Source of the DNA: Leeuwenhoekiella parthenopeia
GTDB taxonomy: Bacteria; Bacteroidota; Bacteroidia; Flavobacteriales; Flavobacteriaceae
Direction: 5' to 3'
Assembly (NCBI RefSeq): GCF_020782115.1
Contig: NZ_JAJGMW010000012.1
Location: 62,001-126,000, forward strand
DNA length: 64,000 bases
A model generated the notes under the pieces. That model ran no database searches and was not told where the DNA came from. It worked only from the letters and a program-made list of their open reading frames with translations. The position numbers and the translations under genes were made by a program. This document shows, one piece after another, positions 37,819 to 49,758 of this stretch (position 1 is its first letter; each line of letters begins with the position of its first letter).

Positions 37819-39135
37819 ATGAATTTCAGATTACTCATTTCATCAATTCTTGTGCTTGCCATTTGTGGCAGCTGTGCTGGTCTTCGTTTAGCCCAAGCTG
37901 CTAAAGAAAGTGTTGTAGGTGAGGGCTGGTCTTCCAATTCGGTAAATACAGTAATCTTCAGGCAAAATGCGGTTACGACCTATGCCGATATGCAATTTAC
38001 AGCCTATTATGATGCCGAAGCACGGGTAATTCTAGCCAAACGTAAACTGCCCCGTGGCGAATGGGAGGTTTATAAAACGCAATATACAGGCAATGCAAAA
38101 GATGCCCACAATGCTATTAGTATTGCTATTGATGGGAAAGGTTATTTGCATGTAAGCTGGGATCATCACGACAATGCCTTGCGTTATGCTAAGAGTTTAG
38201 AACCTTTTGGTCTTGAACTTGCTGAAATACAACCCATGACCGGTATCGATGAAAATAAAGTCTCTTATCCGCAATTCTACAATTTGCCCTCAGGAGATTT
38301 AATCTTTATGTACCGCTCCGGGCAATCGGGTAGAGGCAGTTTAGTTATCAACCACTATGATATCGCTGAGGCAAAGTGGTTTGCGTTGTACAGCAACCTT
38401 ATAGATGGTGAAGAAAAGCGTAATGCCTATTGGCAGGCCTATGTAGATCAGGAGGGTACCATTCACCTTTCCTGGGTATGGCGCGAAAGCTGGGACGTGT
38501 CTACCAATCACGATATCGCTTACGCGCAGTCAAAAGATGGCGGTAAAACCTGGCAACAATCAGACGGGAGCTTTTATGAATTACCCATTACACAGCGTAG
38601 CGCGGAGTATGCAGCGATCATTCCGCAAAAGAGTTCGCTGATCAATCAGACGGCGATGACTACTGACAGCCAGGGCAATCCCTACATTGCTAATTATTGG
38701 AATGTGGGAGATGCAACCCAATTTCACGTTGTTTATCTCAAAGAAGGTCAATGGCAAACCGAAAATACCGCATTCAGAACAACGGGTTTTCAGTTGGGCG
38801 GTGGCGGAACAAAAAAAATACCCATCTCGCGACCTGAGATTTTTATCGATGAATCTCATGGCAAGAGGCTTTACCTGCTCTTTCGGGATGCAGAACGCGG
38901 ATCAAAAATAGTCCTCGCTTCGCGGGATTTAAATAAAGAAGAATCCTGGAAGTTTACTGATATGACTACAGCATCTGTTGGCGATTGGGAACCCAATTTT
39001 GACAAAGAATTATTTAAAAAAACAGGAAAGCTTCACCTATTTGTGCAACAGGTGAATCAGGTGGATGGCGAAGGGCTTCAAAACAATGAGCCTACACCTG
39101 TTAAGATTTTAGAGTATAATACATTACCAGAATAA
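37819..39135 (+). CDS. BNR_4 seven-bladed propeller protein, PL42 (former GH145)-like lyase candidate
   Basis: 438 residues. Lipobox-like signal (ICGSCAGL, Cys about 19). The propeller opens with the BNR_4 blocks TAYYDAEARVILAKRKL, KDAHNAISIAIDGKGYLHVS and WDHHDNALRYAKS, then repeats of GNPYIANYW type. The central His pairs (about 96-118) are the metal/catalytic region in relatives. BNR_4 proteins include ulvan lyases (PL24, PL25, PL40) and PL42, which removes L-rhamnose from alpha-1,4-linked glucuronic acid of arabinogalactan protein and leaves an unsaturated uronic acid. With a GH105 in the same transcript, a PL42-type role is the best guess. The exact family needs a profile search. Confidence 0.7.
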   Translation: MNFRLLISSILVLAICGSCAGLRLAQAAKESVVGEGWSSNSVNTVIFRQNAVTTYADMQFTAYYDAEARVILAKRKLPRGEWEVYKTQYTGNAKDAHNAISIAIDGKGYLHVSWDHHDNALRYAKSLEPFGLELAEIQPMTGIDENKVSYPQFYNLPSGDLIFMYRSGQSGRGSLVINHYDIAEAKWFALYSNLIDGEEKRNAYWQAYVDQEGTIHLSWVWRESWDVSTNHDIAYAQSKDGGKTWQQSDGSFYELPITQRSAEYAAIIPQKSSLINQTAMTTDSQGNPYIANYWNVGDATQFHVVYLKEGQWQTENTAFRTTGFQLGGGGTKKIPISRPEIFIDESHGKRLYLLFRDAERGSKIVLASRDLNKEESWKFTDMTTASVGDWEPNFDKELFKKTGKLHLFVQQVNQVDGEGLQNNEPTPVKILEYNTLPE

Positions 39136-42267
<3,132 letters not shown>

Positions 42268-42275
42268 GAATTTCT

Positions 42276-44234
42276 ATGAGGAAGGGTTTTTCATTTTTTT
42301 TACCAATCATTTTTGGTCTGTTTGCTGTAAATGCAGGCCTGGCGCAAACTCCTGTAAAGGTGAGTTCGCCGGACGGTCACATTTCGGTTACGGTCAGGTT
42401 AGAAAATGGAAAACCCTTTTACAGCGTTGCTCACGATTCTGATATTTTCCTGGAGGATTCGCCTTTAGGTCTAATAACTTCAATAGGTGATTTTAGCGAA
42501 GGACTCACCTTTGAGAGTTCAGCCTCAAAGACTATTGCGGAGTCCTACGAATTGAATCGAGCTAAAGTCAGTAAGGTTGAATACCGGGCAAATGAACTGG
42601 TCGCTGCGTTTACAAATTCAAATGAAGATACCCTCAAAGTAATTTTTAGGGTAAGCGATCGTGACGTAGCCTTTTCCTATCATTTAATTGGGAAAGATCT
42701 CAATACCAAGGTGAAAATTCTGAACGAAGTTACTGCGTTTAACCTGCCCGATCAGGCAACCGCATTTTTAAGCGCTCAGGCTTTGCCAATGACCGGTTGG
42801 GAGCAGACCAAGCCTTCCTACGAAGAGGGCTATACCTTTGATGCGCCTCTGGGAGAAGCTTCGCAGTATGGGGTGGGATATACGTTTCCAGCACTTTTTA
42901 AAAATGAAAAAAAAGGCTGGTTACTCATTTCAGAAACAGGCGTAGATGGTACCTATCCCGGTTCGCGATTGGGTGAATCAGCTACTGACGGGCTGTTTCC
43001 ATTATTGTTTCCGCAGGAAGGAGAGAATAATAGCATTGGCGCTACGTATGCGGCGCTGGCGATGCCGGCTCAAACGCCCTGGCGTACCATTACCCTGGGT
43101 AAAACCTTGAAGCCTATCGTAGAATCGACCGTAGCTTTTGATTTGGTAAAACCAAAATACGAAGCCTCGACAGACTACCAAACCGGAAGGGCAACCTGGA
43201 GCTGGATTGTTTGGCAGGATGGCAGCATCAACTACGAAGATCAAATTAAGTTTATTGATCTTTCGGCTGCTTTGAATTTTGAATACGTGCTCATCGATAA
43301 CTGGTGGGATGCCAATATTGGCCGGGATAAAATGAAAGAACTGGTAGATTATGCCCGCTCTAAAAATGTTTCAGTCTTGCTTTGGTACAATTCAAACGGC
43401 TACTGGAGCAATGCGCCCCAAACCCCGCAGGATTTTATGAACACCGCTTACAAGCGTCAGCGCGAGATGGCCTGGATGCAGGAAATAGGGGTTAAGGGAA
43501 TTAAGGTTGATTTCTTTGGAGGTGATAAGCAAACCACCATGCAGCTGTATGAAGACATTCTTAACGATGCCAATAATTACGGTTTGGGTGTGGTTTTTCA
43601 CGGCTGTACTTTACCGCGTGGCTGGGAGCGTATTTACCCCAATTATATGTCTTCAGAAGCGGTGCTGGCTTCCGAAAACCTCATTTTTACTCAGGAAGCT
43701 TCAGACCGGCACGCGTATAAAAGCACCCTGCATCCATTTATTCGGAATACCGTGGGAGCGATGGATTTTGGTCCCGTTTTTCTCAATAAACGTTTAACCA
43801 AAGATCAACAGGGCGGTTCCATTCGTAGAACCACTGAAGCTTTTGAACTGGCTACCGGTGTCCTGTATTTTTCACCCATTCAGCATTTTGGCCTCACGCC
43901 AAATAATCTGGACGAACAGCCAAAGTTTGTACTCGATTTTTTAAAAGGTGTTCCCGCAACCTGGGATGAGACGGTTTATATAGGCGGTGAACCCGGTGAT
44001 TATGCAGCTATCGCACGACGAAACGGAGAGCAATGGTATGTGGCGGTAACAAACGGCAAAAAAGAAGAGCGAAGCCTCGAGCTCGACCTGCCCATGCTTA
44101 AAAATGCGGAAATCACACTTATTTATGATAAATTAGACAGAACAGCCGGTCTTAAACTAATGAAAATCAATAAAAATGGTAAATTGAAGCTCAAATTACT
44201 GGGAGAAGGCGGTGCTGTGATTAGTAGCAACTAA
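42276..44234 (+). CDS. GH97 glycosidase, retaining alpha-galactosidase-type
   Basis: 652 residues with a signal peptide (about 1-23, ending NAGLAQ). The N-terminal super-sandwich (SSPDGHISVTVRLENGKPFYSV) and central TIM barrel are typical of GH97. GIKVDFFGGDKQ carries Asp412, matching the nucleophile region of the retaining GH97 group; the inverting SusB-type group has Glu bases instead. Glu461 in MSSEAVLASE is a possible acid/base. Retaining members act on alpha-galactosides, and some on the stereochemically similar beta-L-arabinopyranosides found in arabinogalactans. Probably periplasmic. Family certain, substrate inferred. Confidence 0.9.
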   Translation: MRKGFSFFLPIIFGLFAVNAGLAQTPVKVSSPDGHISVTVRLENGKPFYSVAHDSDIFLEDSPLGLITSIGDFSEGLTFESSASKTIAESYELNRAKVSKVEYRANELVAAFTNSNEDTLKVIFRVSDRDVAFSYHLIGKDLNTKVKILNEVTAFNLPDQATAFLSAQALPMTGWEQTKPSYEEGYTFDAPLGEASQYGVGYTFPALFKNEKKGWLLISETGVDGTYPGSRLGESATDGLFPLLFPQEGENNSIGATYAALAMPAQTPWRTITLGKTLKPIVESTVAFDLVKPKYEASTDYQTGRATWSWIVWQDGSINYEDQIKFIDLSAALNFEYVLIDNWWDANIGRDKMKELVDYARSKNVSVLLWYNSNGYWSNAPQTPQDFMNTAYKRQREMAWMQEIGVKGIKVDFFGGDKQTTMQLYEDILNDANNYGLGVVFHGCTLPRGWERIYPNYMSSEAVLASENLIFTQEASDRHAYKSTLHPFIRNTVGAMDFGPVFLNKRLTKDQQGGSIRRTTEAFELATGVLYFSPIQHFGLTPNNLDEQPKFVLDFLKGVPATWDETVYIGGEPGDYAAIARRNGEQWYVAVTNGKKEERSLELDLPMLKNAEITLIYDKLDRTAGLKLMKINKNGKLKLKLLGEGGAVISSN

Positions 44235-44288
44235 GCCTTTTTGCATGAAGCATCCCGGTAATAGATTGTATTCATTTAAAAGCATTTT

Positions 44289-47200
44289 ATGAAATCTATC
44301 CCTACTCTGTTTTCTGTTTTAACTATTTTAATTTTGACCTCCTGCGGCAAAGAGGAGAAGACCGTTGCAGCAGATTCCAATACCATGTTCAGGCTTTTGG
44401 ATGCTTCAAAAACCGGAATTGACTTTGAAAACACACTGGTTGAAACCGAAGAAAGTAACATCATCACCTACGAATACATTTACAACGGTGGCGGTGTTGC
44501 AGTGGGAGACGTTAATAATGACGGACTTTCAGACGTTTATCTTTCGGGCAATCAGGTTCAAAATAAACTCTACCTGAATAAAGGAGGTTTAAGCTTTGAA
44601 GATATCACCGCCAAATCGCAAATTCAGCAAAAAGAGGGCTGGAAAACCGGTACCGCAATGGCCGACGTTAATGGCGATGGCTTACTCGATATTTATGTTT
44701 GCTACTCGGGCAATGCCCCGCAGGAAGGGGTGACTGAACCGGTGGTGCGCGAGTATAAACCCCGCTCAAACCAGCTGTTTATCAATCAGGGGCTTGACGC
44801 TAATGGGGTTCCCACTTTTAAGGATGAGGCTAAAGAATATGGGGTTGATGCCATTGGCACCTTCACCACGCAGGTCTATTTCCTGGACTACGATCTCGAT
44901 GGCGATCTTGATCTGTTTTTGCTCAATCACGCCAACAAGTTTTACAACATTTTCTACAACGTAACCCTGTTACGCAGCAAGCGGCATCCGTATTACGGGA
45001 ATCAACTCTACGAAAACCGCGATAATCAATTTGTGGAAGTTTCAGAAGAAGCGGGTATTGACGGTACGGGTATCAATTTTGGGCTGAGTGCCGCAATCAG
45101 TGATTTTAATAAAGATGGGTATCCTGATATTTTTGTGACTAACGACTATTCCGAACAGGATTTTTGCTATCTCAATAACGGCGACGGCACCTTTACCGAA
45201 ACCTCAAAAGCTTCGTTCGCCCATTTCTCAAAATACTCCATGGGTTCTGATGCTGCAGACATTAACAACGATATGAATCCTGATTTGTTTGTGGTTGATA
45301 TGCTTCCGGAAGGTAATTACCGCCAAAAAGTGCTCAAAGGACCGGATGAATACAATAAGGTCAAACGACTTATTGATAGTGGTTACCACCCGCAGTATAT
45401 GCACAACAATTTACAGTTGAGCAAGGGCTTAGATCCCAATGCAAATTTACGTTTTACGGAGGTGGCGCAGCTCGCCGGAATTTCAAATACCGACTGGAGT
45501 TGGGCGCCCTTACTTGCTGATTACGATAACGACGGGCTTAAAGACGTTTTTATCACAAATGGCTATCTGCGCGATTATAGCAATCTCGATTTTAATAACT
45601 ACACGGTGCACGAGGCCAGAGATCGTGCTCAGGCAACGGGCGAAAGACTTGATCTGGGCTTACTCATCAGTAAAATTCCTTCTACAAAAGTTTCTAATTA
45701 CATCTATAAAAATGTAGACGGATTACTTTTTGAAAACAAAACTCAGGCCTGGGGACTTGACCAAAAAACGGTATCTAATGCGGCCGCGTATGCCGATTTT
45801 GATAACGACGGAGATTTAGACCTGATCATCAACAACCTCAATGACCCGGTTTTGGTTTATGAAAACAGGGAAAATGAGCAGTTGGATAACAACTTTTTGT
45901 CTCTGACGCTTAATGGCGAAGGGAAAAACACTCAGGCACTGGGTGCCAAAGTAATGCTTCAGCTTGAAGATGGTAAGCAAATCTATCAGGAAGCCTATTA
46001 CATTCGGGGGTATCAGTCTTCGGTCGAGCCCAAAATGACTATTGGTTTAGGCAAAGCCGAAACTATCCGGAGTCTTGAAATAATTTGGCCTTCTAAAAAA
46101 TGGACCCGTCTTGAAAATGTTCAGGCCAATCAAGTTTTGGTTTTGAAGGAGGCTGAAGCGACTGAAACCTATGATTATAAGATCACAGCACCTGAAACCT
46201 TCTTCACCGATATCACTGCAAATTCGAATATCAATTTCATTCATCAGGAGAATGATTATGTAGACTATAATTACGAAAGTCTTATCCCGTATCAGGTCTC
46301 AAAAACCAGTGGAAAAGCCGCAGTTGGAGACCTTAACAACGATGGTAACGACGATATTTTCTTCCTCGGCGCTAGTGGTCAGGCTTCGCAATTGTATTTG
46401 GGAACTGATACCGGTAAGTTCAAATTAAACAATACAGGTCAACCCTGGACTTTAGCCGAAGAGGTGGTTCACGAAGACTACGACGCCCTGTTTTTTGACG
46501 CTGATGATGACGGCGATCTGGACCTCTATGTGGTAAGCGGCGGTAATGAAGAGTTTAATGGCGATGCCTATTATCAGGACCGTTTATATCTCAATACAGG
46601 TAACGGTAAATTCAGCAAAGCTGAAAACGCGCTGCCCGATATGAAATTCAGCGGGGGAGTGGTTAAAGCTGCAGATTACGACAAGGACGGCGATCTGGAT
46701 TTATTCGTAGGCGGAAGGATTTCGGGAGGAAATTACCCGATGGCTCCCCGAAGCGTGTTACTTACCAATGAAACTTCCGGCTCTGATGTGAAGTTTAGCG
46801 TCACCCGAAATTACGATCTGGAGCAGGTGGGTATGGTAACCGATGCAGATTGGGTAGATATTGACAACGACTCCTGGCCTGATTTGGTTTTAGCAGGAGA
46901 GTGGATGCCCATTAGTCTGTTTAAAAACAATGCGGGTACTTTAAAAAATGAAACAGAAGCAGCAGGCCTTGCGAATACAAACGGCTGGTGGTTTAGCCTG
47001 CAGGCCGGGGACTTTGACGGCGACGGGGATGTTGATTTTCTGGCCGGTAATCTGGGCGAAAACAACCAGTTTAAAGCTTCGGTTGAAGAGCCTATGCGCT
47101 ATTACATTCAGGATATTGATAACAACGGGCGTATAGATCCTATTTTGACGTACTATATTGACGGGGTTAGCTATCCGTGGCCTACTCGCGACGAACTCAT

Positions 47201-47681
47201 GGGGCAGGTTTCCGCCTTAAAAAAACAGTATCAATCTTATGAGAGTTATGCTAAAACCAATACCGAAGAGTTTTTAAAAACCAATAAAATTGAGCCGCGT
47301 TTTACCCTGGAGATCAAAATGCTTGCTTCGGCTTTTATAGAGAATAAAGGTGATGGTACGTTTAGTATAAAGGCTTTGCCCAAAGCGGTTCAGGATGCAC
47401 CCATTCAGGATTTTGTAGTTGCAGACTTTGATGATGACGGCAATTCAGATATTCTTACTGCCGGAAACCTGTATCCGTTTCGCGTGAGTCAGGGGCCGCT
47501 TGATGCTTCTTTCGGTTCGTTGCTTAGCTTTAATCAGGGTGATTTTCGCCTTATGCCTCAATCCGCTAATCTGTGGTTAGATGGTGATATAAAATCTCTA
47601 AACATTTTAAACACAAAATCCGGTCAAAAACACCTACTGGTCACCCGCAACAACGCAGGGCCCGGTCTGTACACCTATTAA
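44289..47681 (+). CDS. FG-GAP/VCBS-repeat lipoprotein of CRTAC1/ASPIC-UnbV type
   Basis: 1130 residues. Lipobox LILTSCGKEE (Cys about 19). Many calcium-loop propeller repeats are visible, such as VGDVNNDGLSDVYLSGN, DVNGDGLLDIYV, DYDLDGDLDLFL and DFDNDGDLDLII, arranged as two propeller blocks. An ASPIC/UnbV-like segment lies between them (GAKVMLQLEDGKQIYQEAYYIRGYQSSVEPKMTIGLG). Proteins like this recur in Bacteroidota PULs, often near susCD, with no known biochemical role. They may bind glycans or proteins at the surface in a calcium-dependent way. Here it sits inside the enzyme operon, 54 bp after GH97 and 9 bp before GH16. Confidence 0.85.
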   Translation: MKSIPTLFSVLTILILTSCGKEEKTVAADSNTMFRLLDASKTGIDFENTLVETEESNIITYEYIYNGGGVAVGDVNNDGLSDVYLSGNQVQNKLYLNKGGLSFEDITAKSQIQQKEGWKTGTAMADVNGDGLLDIYVCYSGNAPQEGVTEPVVREYKPRSNQLFINQGLDANGVPTFKDEAKEYGVDAIGTFTTQVYFLDYDLDGDLDLFLLNHANKFYNIFYNVTLLRSKRHPYYGNQLYENRDNQFVEVSEEAGIDGTGINFGLSAAISDFNKDGYPDIFVTNDYSEQDFCYLNNGDGTFTETSKASFAHFSKYSMGSDAADINNDMNPDLFVVDMLPEGNYRQKVLKGPDEYNKVKRLIDSGYHPQYMHNNLQLSKGLDPNANLRFTEVAQLAGISNTDWSWAPLLADYDNDGLKDVFITNGYLRDYSNLDFNNYTVHEARDRAQATGERLDLGLLISKIPSTKVSNYIYKNVDGLLFENKTQAWGLDQKTVSNAAAYADFDNDGDLDLIINNLNDPVLVYENRENEQLDNNFLSLTLNGEGKNTQALGAKVMLQLEDGKQIYQEAYYIRGYQSSVEPKMTIGLGKAETIRSLEIIWPSKKWTRLENVQANQVLVLKEAEATETYDYKITAPETFFTDITANSNINFIHQENDYVDYNYESLIPYQVSKTSGKAAVGDLNNDGNDDIFFLGASGQASQLYLGTDTGKFKLNNTGQPWTLAEEVVHEDYDALFFDADDDGDLDLYVVSGGNEEFNGDAYYQDRLYLNTGNGKFSKAENALPDMKFSGGVVKAADYDKDGDLDLFVGGRISGGNYPMAPRSVLLTNETSGSDVKFSVTRNYDLEQVGMVTDADWVDIDNDSWPDLVLAGEWMPISLFKNNAGTLKNETEAAGLANTNGWWFSLQAGDFDGDGDVDFLAGNLGENNQFKASVEEPMRYYIQDIDNNGRIDPILTYYIDGVSYPWPTRDELMGQVSALKKQYQSYESYAKTNTEEFLKTNKIEPRFTLEIKMLASAFIENKGDGTFSIKALPKAVQDAPIQDFVVADFDDDGNSDILTAGNLYPFRVSQGPLDASFGSLLSFNQGDFRLMPQSANLWLDGDIKSLNILNTKSGQKHLLVTRNNAGPGLYTY

Positions 47682-47690
47682 ATACAAATT

Positions 47691-48566
47691 ATGAGAATCC
47701 TGTTCCTGCTGCTTAGTTATGCTTTTGTGATTTCGTGTAAATCTTCAAAATCCGGGCAGGTGGGGGATTCTGCTATTCAAACTCCAAAAGGCTACGAGCT
47801 TATCTGGCACGATGAGTTTGACACCGGTACTAAGCCCGATCGGGATTCATGGAACTATGAGTACGGTTTTGTACGCAACAACGAGCTGCAGTGGTATCAG
47901 GAAGACAATGCCACTATTGCTAACGGAAATCTGGTCATCACAGGTAAACGCGAAGAGCTTGTAAATCCCGGTTATGAACCGGGTAGTACCAATTGGAGTA
48001 AAAGCCGAGAAACAGCGCAGTATACGTCTTCAAGTATCAATACCCGGAATCGCTTTGAGTTTATGTACGGTATTGTAGAAGTACGGGCTAAAATTGATAC
48101 CGCAAGCGGAATTTGGCCGGCAATCTGGACGCTGGGAGTGGAAAAAGGCTGGCCTTCTAACGGCGAGATCGATATGATGGAATACTATCAGATTGACGGA
48201 AAACCCCACATTCTGGCTAATGCCGCCTGGGGAGCAAACTGGCAGGATGTGTCTTGGGACAGTGCTAAAATTCCCTTTACTGAGTTCTTAAAGAAAGACC
48301 CGCAATGGCCTGAAAAATTCCACATCTGGAAAATGGAGTGGACTCCGCAGTTTATCAAACTTTATCTGGACGACGCGTTAATCAACGAGATTGATTTAGC
48401 CGAAACCAAAAATCCCGACGGGTTTAGCGGCTTTCACCAACTGCATTATATTTTACTCAATCTGGCGATTGGTTCCAACGGTGGTGATCCTTCAAATACG
48501 CAATTTCCTAAAGAATACCTGGTAGATTATGTACGGGTGTATCAGAAAACAGATCCTCAATTATGA
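47691..48566 (+). CDS. GH16 endo-beta-glycanase lipoprotein
   Basis: 291 residues. Lipobox FVISCKSS (Cys about 16). The catalytic block GEIDMMEYYQ gives nucleophile Glu159, Asp161 and acid/base Glu164. Upstream are YELIWHDEFDTGTKPDRDSW and ELQWYQEDNA, typical of the laminarinase/galactanase branch (GH16_3). The lipid anchor suggests surface endo-cleavage. In an arabinogalactan PUL this would be the endo-beta-1,3- (or 1,6-) galactanase; laminarinase activity is the main alternative. It overlaps the GH105 gene by four bases (ATGA). Confidence 0.88.
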   Translation: MRILFLLLSYAFVISCKSSKSGQVGDSAIQTPKGYELIWHDEFDTGTKPDRDSWNYEYGFVRNNELQWYQEDNATIANGNLVITGKREELVNPGYEPGSTNWSKSRETAQYTSSSINTRNRFEFMYGIVEVRAKIDTASGIWPAIWTLGVEKGWPSNGEIDMMEYYQIDGKPHILANAAWGANWQDVSWDSAKIPFTEFLKKDPQWPEKFHIWKMEWTPQFIKLYLDDALINEIDLAETKNPDGFSGFHQLHYILLNLAIGSNGGDPSNTQFPKEYLVDYVRVYQKTDPQL

Positions 48567-49744
48567 AACAAAATTTAAAATACAAATCCTTGAAAACACA
48601 GCTCATTTACTTTTCAATTTTGGCAGGAATATTCACTTCCTGCGGAGGAGCAAAACCGACTGATTCGGCCTTAAACGAAGCTTCACTTCCCAAACCCGAT
48701 CGGGTTTTGGCCATTATAGAAAACGTGAATACCCACTGGCAAGAGACGCATCCCGAGCCCGCATCGGCATTCTGGCATCCTGCGGCCTATCAGACCGGGA
48801 ATATCGAAGCTTATAAAGTGACGGGAAATCAAGATTTTCTGAACTATGCCACGGCCTGGGCCGAGCATAATGAGTGGAAAGGTGCAAAATCTGATGATCA
48901 ATCGGCATGGAAATACAATTATGGTGAGACTGACGATCATGTGCTTTTTGGCGACTGGCAGATTGCTTTTCAAACCTATATCGATTTGTATACGCTTGAT
49001 GGATCAAAAGATCCTTCAAAAATTGCCCGCGCCCGTGAGGTGATGGAATACCAGATGAGCACGCCACAAAACGACCATTGGTGGTGGGCTGATGGCCTGT
49101 ATATGGTGATGCCGGTGATGACCAAACTCTATCAGGTGACCGGCAACGAGCAGTATATAGATAAACTAAACGAATACCTGAAGTATTCAGATAGTATAAT
49201 GCTTGATGAAGAGACGGGGCTTTATTATCGCGATGCGAAATACGTATATCCCAAACACAAAAGCCTAAACGGAAAAAAGGATTTCTGGGCACGCGGCGAC
49301 GGCTGGGTTTTTGCCGGTTTGGCTAAAGTTTTACAGGATCTTCCCAAAGATTCCAAATACCGAAACGCATTTGAAGCCCGCTACAGGCGTATGGCCGAAG
49401 CTTTAAAAGGAGCCCAACAGCCCGAAGGCTACTGGACGCGTAGTATGCTTGATCCCGAGCACGCTCCCGGGCCTGAAACCAGCGGTACGGCTTTCTTTAC
49501 CTACGGCTATCTATGGGGTATCAACAACGGTATTCTGGATGCAAAAATCTATTTGCCTGTGGTAGAAAAAAGCTGGAAGTACCTGACGGAAGTGGCTTTA
49601 CAGGAAAACGGAGCCGTGGGTTATGTACAGCCTATCGGCGAAAGGGCCATTCCCGGGCAGGTAGTTGATGTCAATTCTACTGCCGACTTTGGAGTGGGAG
49701 CTTATTTACTTGCTGCTTCTGAAATGTACCGAATGGTCAAATAA
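48563..49744 (+). CDS. GH105 unsaturated uronyl hydrolase
   Basis: 393 residues. Lipobox-type signal (GIFTSCGGA, Cys about 27). The (alpha/alpha)6-barrel blocks are WWWADGLYMVMPVMTKLY with the likely catalytic Asp177, WARGDGWVFAGLAKVL and ETSGTAFFTYGYLWGINNG. GH105 enzymes hydrate and release the 4,5-unsaturated uronic acid left at a chain end by a lyase. In this operon the only lyase candidate is the BNR_4 protein, so the pair would convert Rha-GlcA caps to rhamnose and unsaturated GlcA. Start overlaps the GH16 stop, showing translational coupling. Confidence 0.9.
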   Translation: MKQNLKYKSLKTQLIYFSILAGIFTSCGGAKPTDSALNEASLPKPDRVLAIIENVNTHWQETHPEPASAFWHPAAYQTGNIEAYKVTGNQDFLNYATAWAEHNEWKGAKSDDQSAWKYNYGETDDHVLFGDWQIAFQTYIDLYTLDGSKDPSKIARAREVMEYQMSTPQNDHWWWADGLYMVMPVMTKLYQVTGNEQYIDKLNEYLKYSDSIMLDEETGLYYRDAKYVYPKHKSLNGKKDFWARGDGWVFAGLAKVLQDLPKDSKYRNAFEARYRRMAEALKGAQQPEGYWTRSMLDPEHAPGPETSGTAFFTYGYLWGINNGILDAKIYLPVVEKSWKYLTEVALQENGAVGYVQPIGERAIPGQVVDVNSTADFGVGAYLLAASEMYRMVK

Positions 49745-49758
49745 ACTAAACTCAAAAG

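Noticed and set aside
48714-49292. 192-codon minus-strand frame within the GH105 gene
   Set aside because: The plus-strand GH105 has clear catalytic motifs; the antisense frame has none.
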